A stretch of DNA of 59,183 bases from Candidatus Petromonas tenebris (GCA_014236755.1 JACCKY010000010.1:1-59183), one strand, 5' to 3'. Shown: positions 1-10,237, counted from the first letter of the stretch. Program-made: numbers and translations. Notes: generated by a model from the sequence alone, not told the origin.

Positions 1-111
1 GCAAATGCCATTGAAGAAATAAAACAAATGGCAGACATCATTACAGAGGGAACTAATAACGAGGACGGTGTAGCAGAAGTTGTAGAAAAATACATATTAA
101 AAAAAGGCTAG
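1..111 (+). CDS. C-terminal fragment of an unidentified protein
   Basis: The first reading frame is open from base 1 and ends at TAG 109-111, giving 36 residues that finish EVVEKYILKKG. The start lies outside the window. The fragment is charged and helical-looking, as at the end of many enzymes, but too short to assign. It converges on gpmI and shares the strong hairpin at 124-160 as its terminator. That the frame is real is inferred from the immediate terminator and normal codon use. Confidence 0.5.
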   Translation, partial: ANAIEEIKQMADIITEGTNNEDGVAEVVEKYILKKG

Positions 112-123
112 TGAGTTAAAGAA

Positions 124-160
124 TAAGGAGCATCTACAAACATCTTGCAGATGCTCCTTA
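124..160. terminator. bidirectional terminator hairpin
   Basis: A perfect 12-bp inverted repeat (TAAGGAGCATCT at 124-135, AGATGCTCCTTA at 149-160) lies between the partial + gene and the - strand gpmI. A-rich and T-rich edges on both sides suit termination in either direction. Confidence 0.75.
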
Positions 161-206
161 AAACATTAAATCGTAATAACAGAACTTTAAACATGTAATT
201 TACAAT

Positions 207-1769
207 CTATGCAGTAACGTCTCCAGTAGCATATGCAGGTTCAAGTAATAATGAACTACCCGTCATTTCTATTGGTTTAGGTAGCTCCATAAGTTCAAGT
301 AGAGTTGGAGCTATATCACATAATTTCCCTTCAGAAAGTGAATATTCTTTAGCTGCATTTATTAATATAATTGGTACAGGATTTGTAGAATGGGCTGTAA
401 TAGTGTTACCTTCTTTATCTAGCATTTCATCAGAGTTACCGTGGTCAGCTGTAATAAGAATTTGACCATCCTTTTCTATAACAGCGTCTACAACCCTTCC
501 AACGCACTCATCTACAACTTCAACTGCCTTTACAGCTGCATCAAAATCTCCAGTATGACCTACCATATCAGGATTTGCATAGTTTACAATAATTAAGTCA
601 TATATGTCTTTATCGATCTCTTCAATAAGCTTTTCAGTTACTTCATAGGCACTCATTTCAGGCTGCATATCGTATGTTGCAACCTTTGGTGAAGGGATTA
701 ATATCCTAGTTTCATTTTTGTTTGGCTCTTCAACTCCACCGTTAAAGAAGAAAGTTACATGGGCATATTTTTCAGTCTCAGCAATTCGAAGCTGCTTTAA
801 ACCTTTATTGGCAATATATTCTCCTAAGGTATTTTTTAATTTTTGTGGTGGATAAGCTACATGAACATTTGGCATAGTTACATCATATTGCGTCATGCAA
901 ACATAATGTACTGGAAATAATCCATTAGCTCTATTGAAACCATCAAATTTAGGATCAACAAAAGCTCTTGTGATTTGTCTAGCTCTATCAGGTCTGAAGT
1001 TAAACATAATAATTGAATCATTAGATGAAACGGTGCTAATAGGATTACCATTTTCAAGAATAACTGTTGGTTTTACAAACTCATCTACTACATCTTGGGA
1101 ATAGGAATTTTTCACAGCTTCTACTGCAGAATTGGCCGTCTCACCTTCACCTAGTACCAATGCATTGTAAGCGAGCTCTGTTCTTTCCCATCTTTTGTCA
1201 CGGTCCATTGCATAATAACGACCAGAGATAGTTGCAATCTTTCCAACGCCTATTTCTCTCATTTTTTCTTCCAATTCTTCAATATATCTTACTGCACTTG
1301 AAGGGGGAACATCACGGCCATCTAAGAAACCATGTACATATACCTTTTCAATTCCCTTATTCTTTGCTAGTTTTAGTAAGGCGTATAGATGAGTATTATG
1401 GCTATGAACCCCACCATCGGATAATAGTCCCCAAAGGTGAATCGAAGAATCGTGTTTCTTTGCGTTTTTTATGGCTTCAAGAAAAACTTCATTTTCAAAG
1501 AAATCTCCGTCTTTAATTGCTTTACTTATACGAGTGAAATCTTGGTATACAATTCTCCCTGCTCCAATATTTAAGTGTCCTACTTCAGAGTTTCCCATTT
1601 GTCCATCTGGAAGACCAACATTCATTCCGCTTGAATGAACAATATTATTTGGGTACTCTTCAAAGTATCTATCAAGATTTGGAGTATTGGCTTGCTTAAT
1701 GGCATTGCCATAATTATTTTCATTTAATCCATATCCATCTAGAATCATTAATACAGTTGGTTTTTTCAT
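207..1769 (-). CDS. gpmI: 2,3-bisphosphoglycerate-independent phosphoglycerate mutase
   Basis: Cytosolic glycolytic enzyme that interconverts 3- and 2-phosphoglycerate with two Mn ions. The 520 residues are the normal family length. Visible motifs are the metal-binding start LMILDGYG (Asp11), the phospho-serine loop MGNSEVGH (Ser61), [43 protein letters not shown] and [10 protein letters not shown], covering the phosphatase-like and phosphotransferase domains. ATG at 1767-1769 follows AAAGGGAGG at good spacing. It is the only - strand gene here and faces the end of the upstream gene. The usual glycolytic neighbours (gap, pgk, tpi) are not in the window. Identification is secure. Confidence 0.97.
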   Translation of the reverse strand: MKKPTVLMILDGYGLNENNYGNAIKQANTPNLDRYFEEYPNNIVHSSGMNVGLPDGQMGNSEVGHLNIGAGRIVYQDFTRISKAIKDGDFFENEVFLEAIKNAKKHDSSIHLWGLLSDGGVHSHNTHLYALLKLAKNKGIEKVYVHGFLDGRDVPPSSAVRYIEELEEKMREIGVGKIATISGRYYAMDRDKRWERTELAYNALVLGEGETANSAVEAVKNSYSQDVVDEFVKPTVILENGNPISTVSSNDSIIMFNFRPDRARQITRAFVDPKFDGFNRANGLFPVHYVCMTQYDVTMPNVHVAYPPQKLKNTLGEYIANKGLKQLRIAETEKYAHVTFFFNGGVEEPNKNETRILIPSPKVATYDMQPEMSAYEVTEKLIEEIDKDIYDLIIVNYANPDMVGHTGDFDAAVKAVEVVDECVGRVVDAVIEKDGQILITADHGNSDEMLDKEGNTITAHSTNPVPIILINAAKEYSLSEGKLCDIAPTLLELMELPKPIEMTGSSLLLEPAYATGDVTA

Positions 1770-1985
1770 CTGAATCCTCCCTTTTAAAAATTTAATCTCT
1801 ATAAGAATTATATATTAAATTTTCTAAAAACTGAAGATGATAACGTTTTTTGATTTTGAAAATAATAAGCAGAATTGAAGTTGTTTTAATAGCTATTTTG
1901 GCTTCATGAAGGATTTTTAGGTTTAACTATAGAATAAATCATGCTAGTGCCAAGGATCAATATGTTTTAAGCAGGGAGGAAGAAT

Positions 1986-2129
1986 ATGAAGGATAATAAG
2001 TTAACACTTTTGGAGTGTTTTATAAAAGTGGCTTTTTATATTAATACACTGATAACTAAAGACACAGCTGCTTTTGCTACTGACAAACAAAAATATTTGT
2101 GTTATTATTCTGCCAAACAGCTGAATTAA
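1986..2129 (+). CDS. small hypothetical protein (47 aa)
   Basis: ATG at 1986 follows a good ribosome binding site (GGGAGGA, 7 bases away) and opens a 47-codon frame ending TAA 2127-2129. The product begins MKDNKLTLLECFIKVAFYIN, with a short hydrophobic stretch, and ends YYSAKQLN. No family is recognised. It stands alone between gpmI and the next membrane protein. The binding site is the main support; it could also be a fragment or chance ORF. Confidence 0.35.
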   Translation: MKDNKLTLLECFIKVAFYINTLITKDTAAFATDKQKYLCYYSAKQLN

Positions 2130-2225
2130 GGAAGTGAATTTCTATAAATAACGTAAGGTGTCATAACGTGTGATTCAAAGCAATATCTTGAAGCTATTGT
2201 ATGTACTGATTGGGGGGCAGGGTAT

Positions 2226-2585
2226 ATGGATAAAGCTATTCTGAAGTTTGCTGCAGCATTATTGCTATTATTTATTATTATCATTAGAAAGCAAAAAGGT
2301 CAAAAGGGATTAACTACTTTCATAGAAAATAAACTTTATGATTCAGATAAAGAAAGGCTAACTTTTGAGACATGGATTTCAAAAATAGGATTTGTCTATT
2401 TAGTTTTAGGAGAATTTATCCAAGTAGTTTATTCGAATAGTGATATTCTTAAACTAAAATATGAACATCCTATTATACGTGGGATTTTAGTTGTGTTAGC
2501 AGGTGAATTATTAGCTTATATGGCAATAGTGATTGCTAAAAATATTACTGATGCCGAGGAAAAATCCCATGATTCTACAAAATAG
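2226..2585 (+). CDS. small membrane protein, unknown function
   Basis: Encodes 119 residues with an N-terminal hydrophobic helix (about 5-20), a second apolar segment (about 53-67) and a third (about 83-104), and a charged tail rich in Glu, Lys and Asp. An RKQKGQKG basic stretch after helix 1 suggests a cytoplasmic loop. The start has GGGGGG/CAGGG-like pairing sequence upstream. No family is recognised. It is not tightly linked to either neighbour. Confidence 0.65.
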   Translation: MDKAILKFAAALLLLFIIIIRKQKGQKGLTTFIENKLYDSDKERLTFETWISKIGFVYLVLGEFIQVVYSNSDILKLKYEHPIIRGILVVLAGELLAYMAIVIAKNITDAEEKSHDSTK

Positions 2586-2703
2586 GATAAATATGTGTAA
2601 TCTATCTTTGTTTTAATGGAATAAGGAGGGGTTATTTTTATCTTACACAGTAGTAGATAGAATTGGAGGATATCCGACACTTATTGGACATTTTCAATCC
2701 TTC

Positions 2704-2731
2704 TTTATGAAAGGTATAAAAAGTGTATAAT
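2704..2731 (+). promoter_or_regulatory. candidate promoter for the Gfo/Idh/MocA gene
   Basis: A perfect -10 (TATAAT, 2726-2731) with a weak -35 (TTTATG, 2704-2709) and 16-base spacer lies about 70 bases before the start at 2804. Prediction by eye only. Confidence 0.4.
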
Positions 2732-2803
2732 GTAAAAAGAAACATGTATATATATCTATAAATGAATAATATTACATAAATAATTGTGCGAGGGGGATAT
2801 AAA

Positions 2804-3862
2804 ATGACAAAAAAAATTAAAGTAGGTATAATTGGATTTGGAATGGCGGGAAGAGTATTCCATGCGCCTATTATTAATAGTACTAAAGAATTAGAGCTAT
2901 CTAAAATTGTGTCATCTAGAAAGGAAACCTTTGATACAGTTAAAAAGCTTTATCCACAAGTGGAAGTGGTTTCTGATATAGATGAACTTTTAAGGGATGA
3001 CACGATAGACCTTGTAGTAATCACTTCACCTAACATATATCATGTAGAACTGGCTGAAAAGGCACTGTTGGCCAATAAGCATGTAGTAGTTGAAAAGCCC
3101 TTTACAATTACTTCAAAGGAAGCTGATAAACTTATAGAACTTTCTAAAAAACAAAAACGGGTATTAACAGTAAATCAAAACAGACGATGGGATAGTGACT
3201 TTTTAACCGTAAAAAAAATAATAGAGGATGGCTTGTTAGGAAGAATAGTTGAATATGAAGCTCATTTTGACCGGTTTAGAAATTACTTTAAAAATAACTG
3301 GAGAGAAGAAAAGATACCAGGCTCTGGAATATTGTACGATTTAGGAAGTCACTTAATAGACCAGGCCCAATGTTTATTTGGTCTTCCTAAAGAGATTATG
3401 GCTGATATTCGAATCCAAAGAAAAGGAGGAGTAACTGATGACTCCTTTGAAGTAATTTTGCATTATGAAAAAATAAAGGTGACTTTGAAAGCAGGTATGC
3501 TGGTGAGAGAGCCTCTGCCTCGTTTTATTGTACTTGGAGATAAAGGGTCCTTTGTGAAATATGGTCTTGACGTTCAGGAGGCTGCATTAAAAAAAGGCAA
3601 GTTTCCTAATAATGTTCAAAACTGGGGAGAAGAACCGGAGGAGCTATGGGGAGTTTTAAATACTAATATAAAAGGTCTTCATTTTAGAGGCAAAGTAGAA
3701 AGTTTAAGAGGAGATTACAGGAAATTTTATGAGAATGTATACAAAACAATATTAGGTGAGGAAGAATTGAAAGTGAAACCTGAAGAAGCTAGAAACACAA
3801 TACGCATTATTGAACTTGCTATGGAAAGCAGTAATCAAAAACGTACAGTTAAATTTTCATAA
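2804..3862 (+). CDS. Gfo/Idh/MocA family NAD(P)-dependent oxidoreductase, probably inositol dehydrogenase-like
   Basis: A two-domain sugar/polyol dehydrogenase. The Rossmann motif GIIGFGMAGR is at the N terminus and the family signature EKPFTI near residue 100 supplies the conserved Lys. The second domain begins with NQNRRWDSDF and contains GSGILYDLGSHLIDQA. NRRWD-SDF and GGVTDDSFEV resemble scyllo-inositol 2-dehydrogenases of the IolW/YvaA type, but substrate cannot be proven. ATG 2804 is chosen over the GTG at 2786 because the GAGGGGG ribosome binding site lies between them. The result is 352 residues, normal length. It ends at the terminator 3895-3934. Confidence 0.88.
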   Translation: MTKKIKVGIIGFGMAGRVFHAPIINSTKELELSKIVSSRKETFDTVKKLYPQVEVVSDIDELLRDDTIDLVVITSPNIYHVELAEKALLANKHVVVEKPFTITSKEADKLIELSKKQKRVLTVNQNRRWDSDFLTVKKIIEDGLLGRIVEYEAHFDRFRNYFKNNWREEKIPGSGILYDLGSHLIDQAQCLFGLPKEIMADIRIQRKGGVTDDSFEVILHYEKIKVTLKAGMLVREPLPRFIVLGDKGSFVKYGLDVQEAALKKGKFPNNVQNWGEEPEELWGVLNTNIKGLHFRGKVESLRGDYRKFYENVYKTILGEEELKVKPEEARNTIRIIELAMESSNQKRTVKFS

Positions 3863-3894
3863 GAATAACAAAAAAGAGTCTATACTTTAATTGT

Positions 3895-3934
3895 AAAATC
3901 CTTTAAACATTTTTAGTTTAGGGGATTTTGTTTT
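3895..3934 (+). terminator. rho-independent terminator
   Basis: AAAATCCTTTAAAC (3895-3908) pairs with GTTTAGGGGATTTT (3916-3929) over 14 positions with two G-T wobbles, ending in a T-rich stretch. It closes the oxidoreductase transcript. Confidence 0.65.
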
Positions 3935-4075
3935 GCAGTTTATGCATAAATATTCGATAACATCCAATATTTATACATAAAATAAAGCGCGCCCAAGGAT
4001 AACGTTTTCATAGCGAAACTAGAAAAATCAATAGTTAAAAAGTTATTATTTTTCACAAAAAAATATTTTAATATA

Positions 4076-4104
4076 TTGAACACAATGAATAAATATGATA
4101 AAAT
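4076..4104 (+). promoter_or_regulatory. sigma-A-type promoter of gltB
   Basis: TTGAAC (4076-4081), a 17-base spacer and TAAAAT (4099-4104) lie 74 bases upstream of the gltB start. A ribosome binding site (AAAGAAAGGAAGG) precedes ATG 4178. Confidence 0.6.
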
Positions 4105-4177
4105 TAACACTAACGAAATTTTCTGAAAATTTAGAATCGAATTACTTTTAGACTTCAAAGAAAGGAAGGAAAAGAAT

Positions 4178-7100
4178 ATGAACAGATATGGGTTGCCAGA
4201 GAAACAAGGTTTATATAATCCAATCATGGAAAAAGATAATTGTGGAGTTGGATTTATAACGAACATAAAAGGAAAGAAGTCCCATTACATAGTTAAGCAA
4301 GGCCTTCAGATTCTAAAGAATTTAAAGCATAGGGGTGCTGTGGGTGCCGATGCCAGCACCGGTGATGGATCGGGAATTATGATTCAGATACCCCATGATT
4401 TTTTCAAAAAACAGACTGAAAAACTAGGAATAAATCTGCCGGATATTGGTGATTATGCCGTTGGTATGATTTTTCTTCCTAGGGAGCCGAATGCTCGGCT
4501 GTTTTGTGAGGGGGTATTTGAAAGAATACTCAGAGAAGAAAATCAAAAATTAATAGGTTGGAGGGAAGTGCCTGTAAATGAAAAGGCATGCGGTGAGTCA
4601 GCCAGAGCAACGAGACCGGCTGTTATGCAAGTCTTTATTGATAGAAATGGACAAGCAAAGGACGTATTTGAGAGAAAACTTTTAATTGTTAGAAAGCGTG
4701 TACAAAAAACAATTAGAGATTCTAAAAAACCCTATACGGAAGCCTTTTATATTTGCAGTTTATCTAGCAGCACAATAGTGTATAAAGGACAGATATTGGG
4801 ATATAAGTTGGAAGATTTCTATTTGGACCTGTTAGATGAAACTATAAAAACATCTATAATAATTGTTCATGAAAGATATAGCACAAATACTTTTCCTTCA
4901 TGGAAACTTGCACAGCCTTTTAGGTATATTGCACATAACGGAGAAATTAATACGATCAGGGGAAATATTAATTGGATGAATGCAAGGGAAGGGGTTATGC
5001 ACTCAAAGTTATTTGGAGAAGATTTTAAAAAAATACTGCCTGTGATTGAACCTGGTGGGAGTGATTCTGCGTCATTAGATAATGCCTTAGAACTATTTGC
5101 AGCTAATGGACACCCTTTGGAAAATATAATGATGATGCTTATACCGGAAGCGTGGCAAAAAGATCCAAAGATGGGGAGAGATAAAAGAGGATTTTATGAG
5201 TATCATGCAAGAGTAATGGAACCCTGGGATGGGCCTGCAACCATTGCCTTTACCAACGGAGTGAAGATTGGAGCGATGGTAGATAGAAACGGGTTGAGAC
5301 CTGCAAGGTATTTGATAACAAAGGATGATCTAGTTATCATGGCTTCAGAAGCTGGTGCTGTTTATGTTGAGCCTGATATGATAGTTAGTAAGGGTCGTAT
5401 AGAACCTGGAAAGATTTTATTAGTCGATACTGAAGAGGGGCGTATTATTCCTGATGACGAAATTAAGACTCACGCGTCCACAAGAAAACCCTTTGCTGAT
5501 TGGACTCAGAAAAACAGATTAACTCTTAAGGATATCGAAAAATCTGGTGAAGTAAGAAAGATGAGTTATGAAACTCTCCATAGAAAGCAGCTTGTTTTCG
5601 GATTTACTAAAGAAGAGCTGGAAAAGGTAATTGGATATATGGCCGAAAACGGAAAAGAACCAATTGGTTCAATGGGTATAGATACTCCTCTTGCTGTACT
5701 GTCTGAAAGGCCCCAGCTTTTATTTAACTACTTTAAGCAAAAATTTGCCCAAGTAACTAATCCTCCTATAGACCCTATAAGAGAAGATATGGTAATGTCT
5801 TTGATACAGTTTATCGGTAGCCACGGTAAACTACTCGATGAGATAGAAACGGAAAAAGATAATAAATATATTATGCTTGAGCACCCGATTTTAAAAAATA
5901 GCGAGCTTGAAAGCTTAAGAAAGATTAATACAGAAGACTTCAAAGCTATTACAATTCCGGCTGTTTTCCAAGCCGATCGTGAAAATGATGGATTAAAGGA
6001 GGCTTTAGATTATCTTTGCAAGAGGGCAGAAGAAAATGTTAAGCTTGGATACAATATACTTATCTTAAGTGATAGAAATGCTGACATGTATAATGCCCCT
6101 ATTCCAAGCCTGTTGGCTTTAAGTGCCGTACATCATCATTTGGTAAGGAAAAAGCTAAGGACGGCAGTTGATTTAATAGTAGAGGCCGGTGATGCAAGGG
6201 ATGTTATGCATATGGCTCTTTTAGTAGGGTTCGGTGCTAAAGCAATCAATCCATATATGGCCTTCGAAACAATATACAATATGGTGGAGAATAAAAAATA
6301 CGTTAAGAAGATTAAATCTATAGATGAAGCCTATGATAATTATATTAAAGCAATTTGTTCAGGTCTATTAAAAATAATTTCAAGGATGGGTATTTCAACA
6401 ATACAAAGCTATAGTGGTGCTCAGATTTTTGAAGCAGTTGGCATAAATCAGGATGTAATTGATCAGTACTTTACCGATACACCGTCAGTAATTCCAGGTA
6501 TTGGATTAAATACTATATCAAAGGAAGTGCTGCTAAGGCAAAATTCAGCATATCATAAATTTGTAAATTTAGATGTAGGGGGAGAGATATATTATAAGCA
6601 TGGAGGTGAACGGCATACCTTTTATCCTGAAGCGGCTAAAAAGTTGAGGATGGCAAGTGTAGAAAACGATTATGATATATACAAAGAATATGCCAATCAT
6701 GCTAATGAGCAGAATGGACAGGCGACAACAATCCGTGACCTGTTAAAGTTCAAGGATAGCGAAAGTATACCTATTGAAGAGGTTGAGCCAATAGAAAATA
6801 TCTTAAAGAGGTTTGTAATTTCAGGGATGTCCTTTGGATCTCTAAGTATAGAGGCCCATGAAACTCTAGCAATAGCCATGAATAGGTTAGGTGCTAAAAG
6901 CAACTGTGGTGAAGGAGGAGAAGATCCTGACAGATATAGACTTTCTCATAACGGAGAAAATTATAGAAGTGCAATAAAGCAGGTGGCATCAGGAAGATTC
7001 GGAGTAACATCAAGTTATCTGGTAAACTGTGATGAACTACAGATTAAAATGGCTCAAGGAGCAAAACCAGGAGAAGGGGGGCATTTACCTGGAAATAAAG

Positions 7101-8671
7101 TGACCCCAGAAATTGCAAAGGTTCGTCATTCTGCTCCGGGAATAGATCTTATTTCGCCTCCACCTCACCATGATATTTATTCAATAGAGGATTTATCTCA
7201 GCTAATCTTCGATTTGAAAAATGCTAATCCGAGGGCTAAAATCGGCGTAAAATTAGTATCACAAATAGGTATAGGAACAGTAGCGGCAGGAGTTGCAAAG
7301 GCCCATGCAGATATCATTTTGATCAGCGGTCACGATGGTGGTACGGGTGCTTCCCCTATCAGTTCCATGAAATATGTAGGATTACCATGGGAATTAGGGC
7401 TTGCTGAAGCCCAGCAGACATTATTATTAAATGATTTGAGAAGCAGGGTAACTTTAAGGGTTGACGGAAAGATGAGAACTGGAAGGGATGTAGCAATTGC
7501 TGCACTTATGGGAGCTGAAGAATATGGCTTTGCTACTTCAGCCCTGGTAGCCTGTGGGTGTATAATGTGTAGACAGTGTCATCTGAATAAATGCCCGGTC
7601 GGAATTGCAACTCAAGATTCTAAGCTCCGAGAAAAATTCAAAGGCAAACCAGAACACTTAATAAACTATCTGACATTCGTTGCTCGAGAAGTTCGTGAGA
7701 TAATGGCCAAACTTGGATTCAGAACAATTGACGAAATGATTGGGAGGGTTGACTTATTAGAAGCTAAACAAATCAATAAAAACAAAATTAAACATTGTGA
7801 TCTATCTTCAGTATTATATAAACCAGAAATACCATCACGTATTGCAGAAAAATGTATCATTAGTCAAGATCATAAGATAGATGGTGTTATGGATAAATAT
7901 TTGATAGAAAATTCACTGACTGCATTAGAAAAGGGAGAAAAGATTGAGCATACACTAAATATCAAGAATACTGATCGTGCTTTTGGAACAATGTTAAGTG
8001 GCGAGATTACAAAACGTTATGGCGATAAGGGGTTGCCCGATGATACCATAAAAATCAACCTAAAGGGTTCTGCTGGTCAAAGTTTCGGTGCCTTTGCATC
8101 AAAAGGGTTGACGTTAATTCTTGAAGGAGATGCAAATGATTATCTTGGTAAAGGGTTGTCCGGAGGTAAAATTATTTTAATTCCCCCTAAGGAATCTACA
8201 TTTAATCCAAGTGAAAACATCATTGCAGGAAATACATTACTCTATGGGGCAACTTCCGGTGAGGTGTATATTAAGGGGAAAGTAGGACAAAGATTTTGTA
8301 TCCGCAACAGCGGTGCAGTAGCTGTTGTAGAAGGAATTGGTGATCACGGGTGTGAATATATGACTGGAGGTACAGTTATTATACTTGGTTCAATAGGAAA
8401 GAACTTTGGAGCCGGAATGAGTGGAGGTGTAGCTTATATATTGGATGAAAATGAAGAGATTGAAGATAAATGCAATAAACAAATGGTTGAAATAAACAGA
8501 TTAGACAATTCCTACGATGCAGATCAGATTAAAAAGCTTATTGAAAATCATTATAAATATACTGGCAGTTTAAAGGCTAGAGCAGTACTTGATAATTGGG
8601 ATTATTACCTAAAGAAGTTTTGTAAAGTTAGCTCTCCCACCTACAAAAAACAATTAGAATGTATAAGTTAA
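4178..8671 (+). CDS. gltB: glutamate synthase, large subunit
   Basis: Makes two glutamates from glutamine and 2-oxoglutarate. The 1497 residues have the standard order: a class II glutamine amidotransferase domain whose nucleophile Cys22 (in KDNCGVGF) is exposed after removal of a short propeptide; a central domain; an FMN/2-oxoglutarate synthase domain (GEGGEDPDR, KPGEGGHLPG, SGHDGGTGASP); a 3Fe-4S motif with Cys1128, Cys1134 and Cys1139; and the C-terminal beta-helix domain of repeated glycines (GKGLSGGKI, GAGMSGGVAY). Length is full and no break is seen. The usual partner gltD is not adjacent; a terminator follows directly. The enzyme may use a distant small subunit or another electron donor. 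Confidence 0.97.
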   Translation: MNRYGLPEKQGLYNPIMEKDNCGVGFITNIKGKKSHYIVKQGLQILKNLKHRGAVGADASTGDGSGIMIQIPHDFFKKQTEKLGINLPDIGDYAVGMIFLPREPNARLFCEGVFERILREENQKLIGWREVPVNEKACGESARATRPAVMQVFIDRNGQAKDVFERKLLIVRKRVQKTIRDSKKPYTEAFYICSLSSSTIVYKGQILGYKLEDFYLDLLDETIKTSIIIVHERYSTNTFPSWKLAQPFRYIAHNGEINTIRGNINWMNAREGVMHSKLFGEDFKKILPVIEPGGSDSASLDNALELFAANGHPLENIMMMLIPEAWQKDPKMGRDKRGFYEYHARVMEPWDGPATIAFTNGVKIGAMVDRNGLRPARYLITKDDLVIMASEAGAVYVEPDMIVSKGRIEPGKILLVDTEEGRIIPDDEIKTHASTRKPFADWTQKNRLTLKDIEKSGEVRKMSYETLHRKQLVFGFTKEELEKVIGYMAENGKEPIGSMGIDTPLAVLSERPQLLFNYFKQKFAQVTNPPIDPIREDMVMSLIQFIGSHGKLLDEIETEKDNKYIMLEHPILKNSELESLRKINTEDFKAITIPAVFQADRENDGLKEALDYLCKRAEENVKLGYNILILSDRNADMYNAPIPSLLALSAVHHHLVRKKLRTAVDLIVEAGDARDVMHMALLVGFGAKAINPYMAFETIYNMVENKKYVKKIKSIDEAYDNYIKAICSGLLKIISRMGISTIQSYSGAQIFEAVGINQDVIDQYFTDTPSVIPGIGLNTISKEVLLRQNSAYHKFVNLDVGGEIYYKHGGERHTFYPEAAKKLRMASVENDYDIYKEYANHANEQNGQATTIRDLLKFKDSESIPIEEVEPIENILKRFVISGMSFGSLSIEAHETLAIAMNRLGAKSNCGEGGEDPDRYRLSHNGENYRSAIKQVASGRFGVTSSYLVNCDELQIKMAQGAKPGEGGHLPGNKVTPEIAKVRHSAPGIDLISPPPHHDIYSIEDLSQLIFDLKNANPRAKIGVKLVSQIGIGTVAAGVAKAHADIILISGHDGGTGASPISSMKYVGLPWELGLAEAQQTLLLNDLRSRVTLRVDGKMRTGRDVAIAALMGAEEYGFATSALVACGCIMCRQCHLNKCPVGIATQDSKLREKFKGKPEHLINYLTFVAREVREIMAKLGFRTIDEMIGRVDLLEAKQINKNKIKHCDLSSVLYKPEIPSRIAEKCIISQDHKIDGVMDKYLIENSLTALEKGEKIEHTLNIKNTDRAFGTMLSGEITKRYGDKGLPDDTIKINLKGSAGQSFGAFASKGLTLILEGDANDYLGKGLSGGKIILIPPKESTFNPSENIIAGNTLLYGATSGEVYIKGKVGQRFCIRNSGAVAVVEGIGDHGCEYMTGGTVIILGSIGKNFGAGMSGGVAYILDENEEIEDKCNKQMVEINRLDNSYDADQIKKLIENHYKYTGSLKARAVLDNWDYYLKKFCKVSSPTYKKQLECIS

Positions 8672-8687
8672 AAAATACGATTTAAAG

Positions 8688-8726
8688 TTATCCTCTAAAA
8701 CGTAAGATTTTAGAGGATAATTTTTT
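8688..8726 (+). terminator. rho-independent terminator after gltB
   Basis: A perfect 13-bp stem (TTATCCTCTAAAA 8688-8700 with TTTTAGAGGATAA 8708-8720), a 7-base loop and six Ts. It shows that gltB is a single-gene transcript. Confidence 0.9.
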
Positions 8727-8817
8727 AAATTCCATTTATAAAAATTTTCAGTAAAATAAATTTGTGATAGTATATAACAGGAGACAAATTTATATATAAG
8801 GGGGATTAGATTTACAA

Positions 8818-10029
8818 ATGACACGGGAAATAACTGAATATATTAACAAGGGCAGGGTGGTAGATATTCTTACAAACCTCATACAAATCTATAGTCCTTA
8901 TTTTAAAGAAGATAAGGTTATGGAGTATGCATATGAATGGTTTAAGGAGAAGGATCTGCCCGTAGAATATCACAGATATAATGAAGAGAGGATAACAAAG
9001 TTCAGAGGAATCAATGTTATTGGAAGGCTTAAAGGAAGTAGAAAAGGCCCTACGGTGCTGCTCAATGGACATTTAGATACTGTGGAAATATGTGAAGGAT
9101 GGACCAAGGACCCTCTAAAGGCTGAAATAGAAGGGGACAAGCTCTACGGAGTAGGTGCTCTTGATATGAAAAGTGGAGTAGCGGCTATTATGATTGCCAT
9201 AGAAGCCTTTAAAAACACGGTTGATGATTTCGATGGTGAGGTGCTTTATACCCTGGTATCTGATGAGGAAGGACCCTATGGTCTTGGAACCGATGCTCTT
9301 ATTCTAGACGGAATTACAGATGATGCTGATGTTGCCATTGTTCCAGAACCTAGTAGTGGGTTTACAGGAGAGGAATTCCCATGTCTTTGTCTTGGAGCGA
9401 GGGGAGGATGGAACTATACTGTAAATGTTTTAGGGAAATCTGCTCATGCAGCTAATCCTGAAAAAGGTATAAGTGCAATAATTGAAGCTTCGAAATTAAT
9501 GCTTGAGCTTAAAAATTCAGAATTAAGAGAAGATGATAAGCTTGGTAAAGGTTCTATCTGTATAATTAGTTCTAGTGGAGGAGGAGCTGCGTGCAGTGTT
9601 GCCGATAAGGCTTCCTTTACGGTGTTTAGACATGTTGTAAGGGGTGAGGATAAGGATTATCTTAAAAAAGAAGTTGAAAAGGCAGCTAAAAGAGCAAACA
9701 TAAAAGGAAAAGTATCCATGGCTTTTAGAGATGCTCCACATCTGGACAACGGAGGCTTTCATCCATACATAGTTGATGAAGATAGTCCTTATACAAAAAT
9801 GATTAGGAAAAGCATATTAGAAGTTACAGGTCAAGAGGGAAAAATAGCGTATTTTTCAAGTATAGGAGACTTTAACTACCTAGGTTCAAGGGTAAAAATA
9901 CCTACCTTCGTATTTGGACCAAACGGTGAAAACTATCATACAGCCGATGAATACGTATCTATAGAAAGTGTAGTTAAAACAGCAGAAGTAATATATGATT
10001 TTCTTCTAAAGACTTTAGTAAATAAGTAG
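8818..10029 (+). CDS. ygeY: M20 metallohydrolase, YgeY family
   Basis: A zinc-dependent M20 (ArgE/DapE) hydrolase of 403 residues. Metal-binding motifs are LLNGHLDTVE (about 80-89), GVGALDMKSG (Asp ligand), SDEEGPYG (catalytic and ligand Glu pair) and a C-terminal His in FGPNGENYHTADEYV. The dimerisation lid starts around GKSAHAANPEKG. The sequence fits YgeY-type proteins, which are often found with selenium-dependent purine or hydantoin metabolism genes; that is known of the family, and the substrate is not established. ATG 8818 follows GGGGGATT. It stands between its own terminators, ahead of a second M20 gene. Confidence 0.88.
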   Translation: MTREITEYINKGRVVDILTNLIQIYSPYFKEDKVMEYAYEWFKEKDLPVEYHRYNEERITKFRGINVIGRLKGSRKGPTVLLNGHLDTVEICEGWTKDPLKAEIEGDKLYGVGALDMKSGVAAIMIAIEAFKNTVDDFDGEVLYTLVSDEEGPYGLGTDALILDGITDDADVAIVPEPSSGFTGEEFPCLCLGARGGWNYTVNVLGKSAHAANPEKGISAIIEASKLMLELKNSELREDDKLGKGSICIISSSGGGAACSVADKASFTVFRHVVRGEDKDYLKKEVEKAAKRANIKGKVSMAFRDAPHLDNGGFHPYIVDEDSPYTKMIRKSILEVTGQEGKIAYFSSIGDFNYLGSRVKIPTFVFGPNGENYHTADEYVSIESVVKTAEVIYDFLLKTLVNK

Positions 10030-10037
10030 ATAAAAAC

Positions 10038-10073
10038 AATCTTCCGTGATTAACGCGGGAGATTACTTTGTTT
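10038..10073 (+). terminator. probable terminator after ygeY
   Basis: AATCTTCCGTG (10038-10048) pairs with CGCGGGAGATT (10054-10064) over 11 positions with G-T wobbles, followed by ACTTTGTTT. Confidence 0.55.
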
Positions 10074-10237
10074 CTGTAGACTAAAGTTATATAGTTTAGT
10101 TTGTATATAAATCTACAAGATTATTTAGAATATAGTTTGTTGAATAAGTATTCTTTTTACAAAATTATTATAAGAAAAGAGGAAACTTATTAATGACGTT
10201 GAATAAATATAAACAACTATAACTCTAGGAGGAGATT

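Noticed and set aside
1232-1516. + strand ORF of 94 codons inside gpmI
   Set aside because: It is the antisense shadow of a fully conserved enzyme, with no ribosome binding site and an unlikely composition.
3940-4266. - strand ORF of 108 codons over the gltB promoter and start
   Set aside because: Low-complexity Phe/Leu/Ser-rich shadow that covers the gltB promoter and amidotransferase N terminus.
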